Part shown: positions 34,601-47,237 of the stretch, piece after piece
Layout of the letters: every line of letters begins with the position of its first letter
Numbering within the stretch: the stretch's first letter is position 1
Assembly: GCA_964036295.1 (NCBI GenBank)
Contig: OZ038470.1
Coordinates: forward strand, 7,531,078 to 7,595,077
Source: Plumapathes pennacea
Taxonomy: Eukaryota > Cnidaria > Anthozoa > Antipatharia > Myriopathidae
Length of the DNA: 64,000 bases
Reading direction: 5' to 3'
Program-made: the position numbers and the translations under genes
The notes under the pieces: generated by a model
Told to the model about the DNA's origin: nothing
Database searches by the model: none
The model's input: the letters and a program-made list of their open reading frames with translations, nothing else

Positions 34601-37600
34601 GATGAGCTAAAACTCGATCTGCTTACCTTCGACTTTTCTAGAACGGTTTTAATATCAGCAGACGTCAAATCCAATTTGACAACAAACTGAGGCAAAGACG
34701 CGTTGCCGTTTGAAGACTGAAACCAAACGAACATTGGCACAATGTTAATGTGTGATACTAAATGTACTTCTTATCATTTTCACGAGTAAAAAAAAATCGA
34801 ATGATGGCTTAATAAGAAATATATAATCCTAATGCTCTGGACGGGCATATACCGTAGAGACGAATGAGGTTAAAACGTAAAATAAGAACGAGAACAAGAA
34901 GGTTACTAACCTTGGTGTTTCTCGCTGAATGTAGCCTTATGCCTTGGCTGTACACAGCCTTTAAGTAGCCTTCGTATTTCTAACAAGTAAAAACAAAAGT
35001 AAAATAGACAATCATTTCTTGACAACTATCGCTTAAGAATCCTAAAACACGTCTACATAAGTTCTTTGTTTTTGTTTCCCTCTTGTCTTGTTGTTGTTGT
35101 TGTTGTTGTTTTATTTTTAGTCTTGTTTGTGCCTAGCACAATACATTGTAGTCGAGAAATTGTTCCTCAGAATCATTCACAGGAGTATGTATATGACGTT
35201 ACCTTAAAATCTGAGGTGTGTTCTGTATACACAAAAGCCACTCCTTTCTTTTTCGACGACTCCAGATTCATTTTGCTGGCAACGGCGAAGCCGAGGAACG
35301 AGTTATCGGGCGAGAGGGCTGTAGGCAAGAGTAAGTTACAGTTTACCACCGTGAAGGGTCCCTCTAAACTAGAACGCTCTTTACATGTCACAACTGATAC
35401 TATCACATTAAAGCCACAATTATCTGGTGGTTTTCAAGTGCTCATTCGTAGTCATTTGTGGTCATTCGTGGTCATTCGTAGTCATTCGTAGTCATTCGTG
35501 GTCATTCGTGGCCACTCGTAGTCACTCGTGGTCATTCGTGGTTACTCGTCGTGGTCATTCGTGGTCAGTGATTCGAGATCACAGCTCATTTCTTGCGTAT
35601 CGAAAATGATTAACTGTCTGAGTAACGTTTATACATAGCTACGTAGCTCCTTTGCGTTCGGGTTACTGACACTCTGCTGAGTCTGTCAGTTGGAAAACTT
35701 ACGGAACTTGGTCATAAACTGTCGGGGCTGCAGGTCCCATTTGCCCGTGTGTGGAATTTCTCCTCGTATCTCGCCTTCATAATCCTGATAGTCAAACTCG
35801 GCATCCATACCAAACGGAGTAAAGACACGAAATCTGCACCTACAGAATATAAAGAAAGCAGAATGGATCAGTCTCTCAAAGTTGTGCGCGCATCCACTCT
35901 GGACACAACTTCTAATATGAGAATTCTTTTGGCGAAATGTTGCAAAAAATGCATAACAGTCATTCATACTCAAATATGAGTGAAGTATCTACGTTCATAT
36001 GCCGAAGACAGTTCGGCACAAAAAATAGTCGACAATTAATTAAACGTAAAGTTGTGTGGGCCCCGTCAAACTTGGATGCGTGAAAAACTGACTTATCAGC
36101 TGCAATCCAATGAAAACGAGAGTATTATAAGAGTAAGACCTCGAAAAATATGTCACTTACACGAAACTTTTGTTAGATGGCTTGTCACTTTTGTCGTTTG
36201 TCAGTCATTTTGTTATACTGTAGGGACCAGTTGTCACGTTCAAATCAAGATGGGTTAATAACCTGGATATTTAGGGTTATATATTTAAACCTTGTTTCAA
36301 TATTTGAGCATGAAACGAAACGGCTTTGTTCATCACAGTTTCCTGAAATGTTTCCAGTTAGAGCAAGCCTTACTGTTTGTTTCTCATCGAACCGTTTTCA
36401 GCTTGCGAGAATTAAGGGATACAGGGGCGGGTTATGACCAGTTTTATATCTAAAGCGCCAAAAGTGCGAGATTCTAGGGAGATCCGGGGCATGCTCCTCC
36501 GAAAACTATTTGATATTTGGCCCGACTCCAAAACACCGCTTTGTACCATTTGCTGGAGGCTGGGAACTAAATTTCAAAAAATCTGACCGGTTTCCGTAAA
36601 CTGGTGTATGGGGTGTGGGACACTTGTCAATAATGAATCCTGTCAATCACACGGCCTTATACCTGTAACTGTCCCAGATTCGCGCAACAGTTTCTGCGTC
36701 AGGTGCTGACAGGACCAGGTCCTGCAGTCCTTGCATGTCGATGTAGATTAAATCGAATCCTTCTTCACTGTTGCCACTGCAGCCTTGGTGAGTCTGTCTT
36801 GCTTGTGACACCAGGCTGAAGGCGTGAGATAAGGAAATGAGTGGAAAGAAGAGAGAAGAGGGAACACAATAACATAATAATTTATAGTGAAGGGGAACTA
36901 AAGAGCTGAAAATATGAAATGAAAGATAAAACAATTATCCCTTTCACTGCCAAATGCGAATTTCACTCAACCTGAAAAGACTGGAAAACCTAAATTCCTG
37001 GGTCCAGTTGCATAAAAGATTAACGCCCGGAACCAGGCGTAAATAACAATAGAAATATATTAATTTCCAATGTTATAAACGCCTAGTCCCGAGCGTTAAT
37101 ATTTTATGCAACTGGGCCCTGAACTTAAGGTGACCGTTCAAACTTAAGCTCCCGATGAGTGCATTCTGACCACAGTGTTCGCTTCCAGCTCATGAACTGT
37201 CAAATTAAACCTAAATGTGTGACCACTCAAATGGGGAACAAATATACTGTTTGAAATGTTTAAAAAGGTGAGCCGGCAAAGAAGACAGATGAAATTGATG
37301 GGGGGAAAAAGAAAAAGAAGGCATCCATGACGCAAGAAAAACAAAGTGATGAGCTGCGTGACATAACGACAAAAAGTTCCTTACGACACGAGTTCTGCTT
37401 TGTCCGTGGACACTTTGACGTCGTGTCCTAAAACGAAGAGCGCGGCGAGCAGGTCGCTCCACTCAATCATGTCATCGGTGAGCTTGGCTTCCGAAGATGA
37501 ATCCGCACGGACATCCGCTAGATCACCAATGAAAACTAACATCTGAAGAGAATGGTTTGATGACTATGAGATGTGAATCCTGCAAGTTAGGGTGCGTTCG

Positions 37601-38539
37601 ATTGGGTCATTCCGGAATAGGAATAGCTAAAATAACCCAAAGTTTTGCTTGTTCTGAGGGAGATTTTCTTTGAAGTTGTTTTAAAAGCCTCCATGCTTGC
37701 ATGATTGAAGAGCTTCCGATACATTCTAACCTTAATCAACTCCAAGCCAAAGAATTTTACCGACCAGCAGCGCTATTCATATTCCGGAATAGATCCAATC
37801 GAACACGCCCTTAGAGTCGCTGTTGTCTGGCTATACCCGTCATTGTGTGTCATTGTTGTGTAAAAACTGGTTTACACAAGTCAAAGCAAGCGTAAGCGAC
37901 CGGTTCACACGGTAAAATTTGTGAAGCAAGCGCAAGAGAACTTGGAAACTGTTCCATTCTTTTGCGCTTGCGCACTTGCTTCACCGTGTGAACGTCGATC
38001 GAGATGGCTGTAAACTTACATTTTTTCTCTTTGCTGCTAGTACAATTTTACGACGGCACGCTTGGACGCTTCCCTATTCGCTTCAAAGCGTACCTTTTTT
38101 ATATTTCTATGCTTAGTGTCCGCTTTTGATGCTGCCATGTGGGATACGCTGTCTTCCCAGTGTTTCCACATGCCTGAAATTCTTCTCCGCAGAGTTTCCG
38201 TTCCTGGAACGGCTTCTAAATACGACAAGAGGGCGTCTGGTTTGACACGAAGAGTCGCCTAATGGACAGTAGAGTTCAAGAAGTGTTGAGCAGTCAAAGA
38301 GTTGAAAGGAGGAGGCAAAGCTGATTAAGACGACACTCCAGAAATACGTTTTCGGCAGTGCGGTCATCTTATTGTTGAGTCAGCGGTCATTGCACAAAAC
38401 TGGATTTTTAGTTCACTGTAGTGCTCGTCAAACCTCGAGACTCAATAAAACTCAAAACTCACAAAACTCAATAATCATGGGAGTCGATACTGACCTGTAA
38501 GTTACTTCAATGCATTTTGTGTACAAAACAAAACAAAAC

Positions 38540-38570
<31 letters not shown>

Positions 38571-40063
38571 ACAAAAAAACAAAAAAAACAAAAGACGGGT
38601 CTTGCACACGAGGTGAAAATTTTCCTCGAGTTCGATAGTAATGGCGACGAATAACGAAAGTGACGTCACGAACGTATTTCCACGAGGTCGGTTAAGGCAA
38701 AGATGAACGAGAAAAGCCAGGAAAGGAAGAAAATGTCAAAAAGAAGTACAAAACAAGGGGAAAAGAAGAAGGCCTATTTCAATGTTTGGGGATAGCCAAA
38801 AACACTGCAAACCTGATATCGAGATTTTTCTATGATTCCACAGCTCACGCACATAATACAGTTGTGATATCTTTTGATTGATTTTACCTTTGCCGTCTTT
38901 CGTTGCTTCATCTTTGCACCTTTCCTCGAAGGCAAGCGTGGGCACCAGGATTCTACCTAAGACAAAAAAAATCATAAGAACGCATGCGAGTCTCGCACAC
39001 AATATCTTCACACACAGACCTGAGGCCCCGTTTGTACGGACAAAAGTTGTCCCGGAGAACCGAGTCACCCTCCTCCCCGAGCCAATATTTTACCGAGCGT
39101 TTATATGGGAACAAAGTTGTCCTGGATGAACCGGGTCAAAGCTGGCCCTCTCGGCTTAGAGACTGGTATTAAAAAAAAAAAAAAAAAAAAAAAATCAAAA
39201 ACGGTATATAAAGCCCAAAGAATGGCGGATCGAAGAACGATTTTCGCATCATTAATTTCGGTGTAGGTACAAGTAGTACTCTTTATGTTTTCGGTAATGC
39301 CGCAATTTTGCTTTTGGATCGGGACGAAACCGGCTTGCATAACCCGAGTCGTCCCTCCTCCCCGAGCAGAAGTTGTTATTCGGAGAAAAAATTAAGCTGT
39401 TCCTTCCTCAAGGGTCACCTTGTATTTGTTTATTTTTGCCGAGTTTCCCTGCCCCCCGAGACAAGTTGTGATTTATCGTGTAAACGCTCGCTTCAATTTA
39501 TAAAGAAATGTATGAATAGTTGGCGCACCCAGCGTGACTTAGGGAGGAGGGTGGCTCGGGTCCCCGTGAACAACTTTTCCCCGTATAAACGAGACATCAG
39601 AGTAAGGAGCTGACTGACCTCGCTGAGGTAGATCAAAATGGAGCAGTCTGTTCCATCCACATCATACTCTCTATAACAAGCATCGTCAGCCCAGTTTCTT
39701 CTCAACCTCTGCAGGAAGCATTAGAAAAAATAAAGTTAAACAGTGTAGGGGAAGGTAAGCTATTTAGTGTCTGTGTGTTGAGTGTCTGCCGTGTTAGTTG
39801 AGTGACAATGTGTCTGTGGGTGAATTCCTGCTTTTCTCTTCTCCGCACCTTCACTTGATTGTAGCAATCCGGAAACGTCTTGTCTTCTGGAATAGCGCAG
39901 TCTTGTGACAGCAATTCAGAGAAATCGTCCAATAAGGTGTCATTTCCTAAAATTCGAAAGCAATAAAGACGACTGCGAATATCACGAATAACGGACGCTA
40001 AGTTACAATGCTCGAGCCCAGTAACCAGTCAGTCGTAGCTTGAGTCAGTAATTCGCCAATGAA

Positions 40064-40097
<34 letters not shown>

Positions 40098-40696
40098 AGC
40101 AATCGCTGACTAACATGTCAGTGCCTGTCAACTTTTCCTCCTGTATTGCAGTGTTACACGCATGCACAAACACAGCCAACCATTTCTGTTCTACTTCAGT
40201 CACGCTGACCAACCTTACACTGCAACTACAGTGTCAAACGAGCGGTACATGTTTAGGTAAAGTTTTAAATGTGTCTGGATCAACGTATGAAAATTCAAAA
40301 AGCAGAAGTATATAACACGAGAGATACGCTGATATCGCTTTGCGGGAATCCCTGCACCAAAGTAAAACATAATTATCTACCTCTGATTCAGCCTGTTTCT
40401 TGCAAGAAGCCGTGAATAAAATCTCTTTGTTCGTTCGAGCAGTCAAATGCTTTGTTCTGTCTTTGCGGTATAAACATGGCGTGTAAAGGCTTACCTTCCT
40501 TGTCGTTCAAGATCTCGAATTCACCTTCAAGCATACTGGGAAGCGACGCAGATGGCTTGAAGCGGAGAACTGCAGGAATGAATCCTCTTTTTTGTTCAAA
40601 ATCCAAAAGTAGATGAGCAGACACTAGGAAAAGAGCCCACAAGCCGGCGAGCAGCCCAAGCGCCAGAGCAATGCCACGAAACTTTGCCGGCACCAT
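31616..40696 (-). CDS. MGAT5: MGAT5-like alpha-1,6-mannosylglycoprotein beta-1,6-N-acetylglucosaminyltransferase, tandem copy A
   Basis: Eighteen exons: 40696-40495, 39946-39849, 39708-39619, 38956-38888, 38258-38094, 37542-37385, 36815-36663, 35839-35703, 35318-35203, 34979-34911, 34716-34627, 34469-34386, 34031-33969, 33895-33779, 33406-33332, 32955-32856, 32289-32247, 31814-31616. They join in frame to 675 residues. MGAT5 (GnT-V, family GT18) is a Golgi type II enzyme that adds beta-1,6-GlcNAc to N-glycans. Visible: a signal anchor at residues 9-30, CSILIYLSE, WSDLLAALFVLGHDV, RVFTPFGMDAEF, SPDNSFLGF, PYEGILPLEAIAKGC, HPYAHMFIGEPHVYTID, FEFTCEGMLERLNAYI, CEPQFFQVLN, and a C-terminal FCPCRAYRKGQMALCKACL. 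Several core motifs differ from copy B and vertebrate MGAT5, notably loss of the GGPxGELVQ loop. Same strand and near-identical exon plan as copy B. Confidence 0.92.
32377..32600. repeat. 50-bp tandem repeat in MGAT5-A intron 16
   Basis: Four copies of a 50-bp unit beginning GGTCACATGTTTGAATGAGTG and ending CAGAAGTCAGTTTA, starting near 32427, 32477, 32527 and 32575, the last shortened. Half copies flank the array on both sides. Confidence 0.75.
33559..33702. repeat. Foldback element in MGAT5-A intron 14
   Basis: CTAATAGCCAGAATATCCTG with following GTATAAG pairs with CTTATACCAGGATATTCTGG with following ATATTAG. A second inner pair is formed by ATATTCCCTATAAGGAAG and CTTCCTTGTAGGGGGAATAT. A stem this long within an intron would fold in the pre-mRNA. 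Confidence 0.65.
34226..34247. repeat. Poly(C) tract
   Basis: About 22 consecutive C residues, preceded by C/T-rich and followed by CTCC-rich sequence, in MGAT5-A intron 12. Confidence 0.8.
35445..35570. repeat. 10-bp tandem repeat GTCATTCGTG/GTCATTCGTA
   Basis: About 12 units of GTCATTCGTG or GTCATTCGTA, with some GTCACTCGTR and GTTACTCGT variants, in MGAT5-A intron 8. Confidence 0.8.
37000..37119. mobile_element. Short MITE with GGGTCCAGTTGCATAAAA ends
   Basis: GGGTCCAGTTGCATAAAAGA at left is inverted as ATTTTATGCAACTGGGCCC at right, with inner GATTAACGC / GCGTTAAT and AGGCGT / ACGCCT pairs. 120 bp in MGAT5-A intron 6. Confidence 0.7.
37589..37811. mobile_element. PIF/Harbinger-like MITE with TTA target duplication
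   Basis: The left boundary reads TTA then GGGTGCGTTCGATTGG and the right boundary CCAATCGAACACGCCC then TTA. The ends are near-perfect inverted repeats, and the 3-bp TTA flank is the kind of duplication made by PIF/Harbinger transposases. Inner TCCGGAATA / TATTCCGGA pairs extend the stem. Located in MGAT5-A intron 5. No coding capacity. Confidence 0.7.
37852..37998. repeat. Hairpin-forming GCAAGCGCAAG element
   Basis: GAAGCAAGCGCAAGAGAA pairs with TTCTTTTGCGCTTGCGCACTTGCTTC. An outer GTTCACACGGTAAA pairs with CACCGTGTGAAC. A similar GCGCTTGCGTCG motif recurs near 56600-56890. Confidence 0.5.
38523..38596. repeat. (AAAAC)n/(CAAAAA)n tract
   Basis: About 74 bp of AAAAC and AAAAAC units in MGAT5-A intron 4. 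Confidence 0.8.
39021..39601. mobile_element. Inverted-repeat element in MGAT5-A intron 3
   Basis: Left end CCCCGTTTGTACGGACAAAAG ... GAACCGAGTCACCCTCCTCCC is inverted at the right as GGGAGGAGGGTGGCTCGGG ... GAACAACTTTTCCCCGTATAAACGAGAC. Another internal copy of the motif is at 39095-39140. It contains a poly(A) tract at 39170-39194. Terminal repeats are about 60 bp and imperfect. Confidence 0.6.
40075..40097. repeat. (CA)n microsatellite
   Basis: About eleven CA repeats in MGAT5-A intron 1. Confidence 0.8.
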
Positions 40697-41546
40697 AATA
40701 TTCTTTGTGTCCGAATGCTTCTCTCCAAAACGAGCGATTACTTCATTCTACGGTGTAATTTCTCGAGGCCGCCGGAGAAGACACGAGTTCAAATAAGAAT
40801 CGGCAATTTGTGAATTAATATAATGTAGCTTTTTTTACGGAACAAGACGTGGTTCGCATTGACTATTGGTTACTAAGCGACGTCACAACGTGGCGGCTTA
40901 CTCGCTTTCACGAACACTCTCCGACTCGTCGTGCCGTTTCTAGGGATACGACATCGCCTTTCGTTGCATATTATTATCAATGAGCGGCGACTAACCGTTC
41001 GCACATACTCGGAAGGAGTCGGGGTAACACAACTCCAATAAAAAACACTCATGTCTGTGAGATGGAGATGGTCAGACTTTTGACTGCTGTTTTAAAATGC
41101 CAATATTCCGTTCAAATAATGCAAACACTATTTAAATCAAGAAAAAGTAGATATTTACGGTTCTACTTATAAATTCTAGCGTTCTTTTAATAAATGTATT
41201 AACTTTACACGCGTTTTAACACTAGCTTAACGTAGCTTTTAATATTTTAATTATTATAGAGTAGACATATGTATCTCAGGGCAGCTGTTAACATTTCTCT
41301 CTTTTAGGATTTAAAATAAAGGTTTCTATAACTAACAAATATAACGCTGTAGGGTACTAAATCTCATTTAAAAGTGTACGACATCTAAAACCTTTAACGT
41401 CCTACCTAGTTCGATATATTTTCCTTAAGTTTTAAGAGTAAGCTACAAGGTTATGCCTGTGTTGAGCATGAGCTTTTAGTTGATGCAAATGAATGTCAGT
41501 TTGGGATGTCACGATGACACACAATAACAGTTTTGTTGTTCTTACA

Positions 41547-41632
41547 TAGCCTGCAAATAAACAGCCCCTTGAAGTCAGGCGCTTTCTCGCGGGTGATTCA
41601 GTGAGCGCCCGACGTTACGTATTTGCAGGCTA
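41547..41632. repeat. Short palindromic element with TAGCCTGC ends (1)
   Basis: TAGCCTGCAAAT at left is inverted as ATTTGCAGGCTA at right over 86 bp. The ends resemble those at 44562-44604 and 55828-55893. Confidence 0.6.
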
Positions 41633-42456
41633 AGTCAGTTACAGGCCATCTGTATTTTTTACTTTTGTACATTTTACACTTAAATCGACGCTAACGGCAC
41701 AAAGTTTAATACATGATCAGGAATTTAATCCACTGGATTAAGATTGACTGTTTTAAATTGGGGATATCCCAATAATAGTTATTAATATCTAATATAATTT
41801 ATCAGTAATAAAACGAACTTAACTGTGCCCTCGGCATGCGAGAAACATGGCGGAGATGCTTACATTGTGAATTTTATTCCTGTACGTTAAAACTACGTTT
41901 ACTTTCTTAGTCTCTTCGACCTGGTTGTTTATTATATTGATTAATTTATTGATCGATTGGCGTATTGACTGACAGCTCTGCTATATGTCACACGCTGTAA
42001 AAAATGTAATCAAATCGGCCGACCTTAAAACGCCAACCCTTAAAACCAGGGCCTGGTTACATAAAACGCGTTCATAGCAATGAAAATCAAGTAATAACTG
42101 TTGTTATTAAAGCCTGGTTTCCATATCATCGCACATTATCGCTCGATTTTGCGCCAGCAATTGCGAGAGATCATATGGAAACACTTCACTGCCATCGCAG
42201 AGATAAAAAAAAAATGCTCGTGCATGATCGTGACACAACCCTGGGATCGAGTGATCAAAAGATATCCTACAATGCATTCCGCATGTGGTCTCCTTTGGTA
42301 CGGAAACGCTACAGGCTCCGCTAGCTAATATGCGTGCGGTCATTCAGATTCAATGATGTGTGAACTTGTTGGAAGATGCCAGCGATCCAGGCGATCATGC
42401 AGCTGAGTAAGAACCGGGCCCAGCACTAGTTACACTTGCGATTACAGTTCTTTGCC

Positions 42457-42654
42457 ATGCCTACAAAAGCGGATGTATATAAACTAAAATTATCGACCGA
42501 CTTTAGTCCCGTGAATCCAATTGATGGTTTAAATCAAGAAATCCCTGGAGATTCAGGCTACAAAGACATTGCGGCAATGTTGGTGCCAAATACAATAGAA
42601 GCTAGCAAGCAACCCTTTGTTAACACATTCTATGTGGGAAACCTAAGCTTATGA
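42457..42654 (+). CDS. Small open frame, 65 residues, unassigned
   Basis: ATG to TGA, starting MPTKADVYKLKLSTDF and ending VNTFYVGNLSL. I do not recognise it. The composition is protein-like (balanced, no repeats), but there is no promoter, splice or homology evidence. It could be a gene remnant or chance. Confidence 0.15.
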   Translation: MPTKADVYKLKLSTDFSPVNPIDGLNQEIPGDSGYKDIAAMLVPNTIEASKQPFVNTFYVGNLSL

Positions 42655-43575
42655 AATATCATCGTGTTTAGCAGATCTACAGATCTATACAACTAACTGT
42701 TTAGCTTGTTGTCCCGAAGTAATTACATTATTACACAGCAATACAACATTACATTAAAAAATAACATTTTTATTTGAAATATCGTTGAAACAGACGACAT
42801 ATTTAAATTATGGTCATTAAATGTAGTAAGATATTGTTGTTTTATAGGGCAAACTGTGCGAGTGATAACCGTATTACGCTAATTTGTTGTTTAGGAACTA
42901 GGACAGAATCTTATCTAAAAAAATATCCTGAATATCAATAAAACGACTCTTTAAAGATAATTGCGTGAGATGATGGGTTCAATAGAAATTGTTATTATTA
43001 AATTATGATTAAATTCTGATTGATCAATTGAGCATTTCATTGGGTAAATATTAGACTTTTATACAACTGTTTGATTTAATTAATTAATAACTAGGTAATT
43101 GACTGCGTATTAGACACACACAAGTAGATTCCAAGGCTCAAAAACACATCTGCCTGACTAACCATGGGCTAACAGGTAACATAAGCGTGGTAACCCGGAC
43201 TCAGGAAATTTTAGCTTCAAATGTAAAGCCCTTCCTTTTGTCGCAATCAATTGCAGAGGCCGTTGACTTGTCCAGAAATCGATCAGCCAAGCTATCGACG
43301 AGCTGGGGTAACTTATAGAAACATTCTTGTTTGCTAATTGCGAATAGAAAAGTAAGATTTTCTAAAGAAAACATTCCCCTTACAACGAATCAGAAAATTG
43401 ACGAAAATAGTCTCCTCACTTATCGGGCACCAAACAAACTTTTCTTGCTGCCTTATGTCGAATTTTCCTAGCTCCGTATGTCTGGCTAGCGGATTGACTG
43501 ACCGCTGACCACTCTGCTGTAATGTAAGTAGAAAATGAAACACAAGCACAAGTAAAACATCTGACCGTGACGTCA

Positions 43576-46500
43576 TCAACAGCTGGGGCATAACGCCACC
43601 TGATCCTTGCGGAATCTTCTGCAGGGGCAAAGTCTGATCACGTGCTCACGAGACGCCACGCAGCTAAACAGGAGAGGCTGATCCTGAAGTAAACACGTGC
43701 TGTCCGTCTTGTTTAATGACGGCGCCACTAAACTCTCGCTCACAACAAGACTTTTGCATTCCATGCTAGCACTGGAACAAAGTATTAACCCAAAATATAT
43801 GTAAAGAATGATCAAGCAGAACAAGACAACCGCCACAAAAAAAATAAACAAATAAACAAACAAACAAAACAAACAAACAAACAACAAATCAAAACAAATA
43901 CAATACAATACAATACAAAAACAATACAAAAAAAAAACAAAGAACAAAAACAAGACAACCGCAAGAACAAGAATGCGCCGCACTGCAGCAAAGTACATCC
44001 AAAAATAAAATTAGCACTCGGAGAAAGACGACTAACAAAATAGAAATAAGAACACGACGCTTTTCTCAAGGTAGACAATAAGAATGATAAGAAAAAAATT
44101 GCGCGCGTAGCAGCTTTCTAAACACACGGAACGGGGTTACAATTTTACGTACCTTCCTAACATATCTGCTGTGTTCAGGTGGCGGAAGAAAGATGGCTCA
44201 CACAGAAGACCTACAAAAACACAAAGTAGCTAGAATTAGTCACCACATACTAGAGAACGAACGTGGTTGTTATAACAGAAATTACGTAAGCCCCGAGTTA
44301 AGAAAATGCCCAGTTTTTCTGACAAACGTAACACCTTTTTCAAGAGATCAATAAGTCATTGAACTATAAACAACTTATTTAACTCCAGAAGCACAAAACA
44401 GAAATAGCAAAAAATATAGATGAGTGTTTTCAAATTTGGGAAAACCTGTAACCTTTATCGATTAATTACTGTACTATACTTCTACTTATTATATCAGAGA
44501 AAGAAACTCTATGTACATCAGTTGCATGGTTCTCTAATCAAGTTGTCTTGTCTTCTCTTGTTAGCCTGCGCCGCATCCTAACTAAATATCTGCGGCGCAG
44601 GCTATATCTTGTCTGACTATAATTTCAGTTTCAGTTTCAGTTTATTTTTTGCCAACTGTCACACTAACGGTAATACACAAATAATAAGGCAGGGAAGCCT
44701 AAAAAGAAGCCCCCAGGCTTATAAAGTTTGCCGACCTTTATCGAAGCACGTGTCTTTGCACGAGTTTCCGGTTCCGCTAACAACAGTCACCAACTCCTGT
44801 AACGGAGGCCACTGATGTTCGGTGCAAAACTCCTGCAGGAAACAAAGGACCAGTGAAGTGTTTTACTCACCATTATACACAGGAAACTCGGCCAGTTTAT
44901 AACATAGAAAATAATAAACTTCACGAGAAACATCAAGTAATGGTTTGTCTAAAATACACACCAAGTTGTCTACAAACGCGTTGACTCTTTCTAGCATTCC
45001 TTCATGAGTGAACTCGTACGGAAGATAAGGCGTTTCCTGGTGACGGAAAAAAAAATTAAGCAATGAAAAGGAATTTCAAACATTACTGGAGCAATAAAGT
45101 GTGACAACATTCTATATAAAAGTATATCAAAATGGCGGGAAAAAAGGAGTGCGGTGACGGTGGCTATCATTGACACGAGCAGGGGAAGAGGGTAGATGAC
45201 GATTGCTTGAAAGATGAGCAGAAACAATGCACCAACAGACTACAGAAGTCATCAGGATCATTTGGAGACGAACCACCTGGTGATAATATGAACTCGGGTG
45301 GACACTGAACGACTAATAGCCGGGTACCTTGCTTCGTAGAATTTCTTGAATTGCGTTTTCCACCTCAGTGTCATTTTCCATGTCGATCGTGTGAACAAAC
45401 GGTTTGCCAATAAAGTCCTGCGCGTATGGATTCTGAGAGTAAATCTGTATAGAAAAGAATGACCAGAAAGTTTGCTCTCCAAGTCAGTAAACTGACAGCC
45501 GAGGAATTATCCTAAACGGCAAACCTCTTCATGGCAAGTCAGCACAACAACAAAAAATCGTGGACCAATTTCAGCCTGGTCTTCTCACCTTTCTAAACGT
45601 CGGCTTGTCTTGAAAAAAGTACACGTTTTCACGGTTTAGTGGTGTCTTCAACTGCAGGAATCCAAATTATCAAGGAATAGTACGTTAAATAAACAGTTCA
45701 GAAACCCGCAGAGGTTTAAAACTACCACTACAGAACCAACCTACCTCACCCATAACGTATACAAACAAACAAAAGTTTGAAACACAGAAAACAGTGCATC
45801 TTCAAACCTTGGGATTTACGTAGAAACACCCGTTTGCAATTGCATCAAGTGGCGCTGGTCCTTCATACGGAAACCCAAGACCAATAAATATCTGTGAGAT
45901 AACACATTAACCAATAACTATCTGAGAAACAAGATACAAATAACGAAAAATGATTTGAAATCTGAAAACGCAACTGCAGCTCAATTTACACCAGCACACA
46001 GCCTTGTTTGTCGTGTCGTGTTGTGTTGTGCTGTATTATGTTGTATTGTGTTGTATTATGTTTTATTATATACATACTGAGACATACTCACGAAAAAGCC
46101 ATATCGTAAAATTTCGTACGCAAATGAGTTCTAGCCAATGAGAGGCCGCGAACGACGCTTTTCACACGTGAAAAAAATCGTTCGTCCAATCACAAGCTGC
46201 GAACGACGATTTTTCACTACTTTTAAAGGGTTTCCCGGTCCCATCATAAATGTCTCAGTATGTATATAATAAACAGAAAACATCATGGAAAGTGCTTCGT
46301 ACAGTTTTTATCCACTCGTTGTTTCGTATCATAAAACTCACTCGCTCGCAAAGCCTCGCTCGTTCGTTTTATGATACTTCACAACTCGTGAATAAAAACC
46401 GTACGCGCGCACTTTCCATGAAGTAATCTCTATGTACTATATTGTTGTGTTGTGTTGTATTATGTTGCATTATGTTGTGTTGTGCTGTGCTGTGCTGTTG

Positions 46501-47206
46501 TTTTCTGTTGTATTGTGTTGTGTTGTACTGTGTTGTATTGTTTGATGTTGTATTATGCTGTGTTGTTGTTGTTGTGCTGTGTTGTACTGTGTTGTACTGT
46601 GTTGTATTGTTTGTTGTATTATGTTGTGTTGTTGTTGTTGTTGTGTTGTGTTGTACTGTGTTGTATTGTTTGTTATAAAATAAGTTATATAACGAGCGCT
46701 CTTATTGGTTCCCAACCGTGTTTGCATGAGGCTATGTAACATGGAAAGTGTGCTATATTGCTCTGAGGTTGCGCAGTGGGACAAATTTTTGGACTGCTCG
46801 ATTTTAGTGAAGTTCCCGATTCTTCATTTGACCTGAGTTTACGAGAAAAACAAGAAATTATAAGCCTCCAGCAAAGAAACGGCAACGGCGGTTGAGGAAG
46901 GAGTGATCGATGAAAGATTATTTAGCGCTGAGTTCGCTAACACTCGAGTTTCTTTGAAATAACAGCGGAAAGGATAAGTCCACTGAATTGATGAACTAGC
47001 AACAGGCAACTTACAGATGAACACTGAGCACTGATAACCGAACGATAATTTACAGAGCATTTGTACAATCAGTTCAGTGTGATCTCGCTTGCTCGTGATC
47101 CACTGAATATAATTCACTGATGAATGCGGTACCTCTTTAATACGAATAAATAAATAAATAAATAAATAAACAAATAAACAAACAAACAAACAAACAAACA
47201 AACAAA

Positions 47207-47237
<31 letters not shown>

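Larger units (their letters stand above)
40697..43575. other. Spacer between the two MGAT5-like genes
   Basis: Very AT-rich sequence. The part just right of 40696 should hold the copy A promoter. A palindromic TAGCCTGCAAAT element lies at 41547-41632 and a small unassigned open frame at 42457-42654. A CAGGGCCTGGTTACATAAAA motif at 42048 resembles the GTTGCATAAAA element ends. No other exon seen. Confidence 0.5.
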
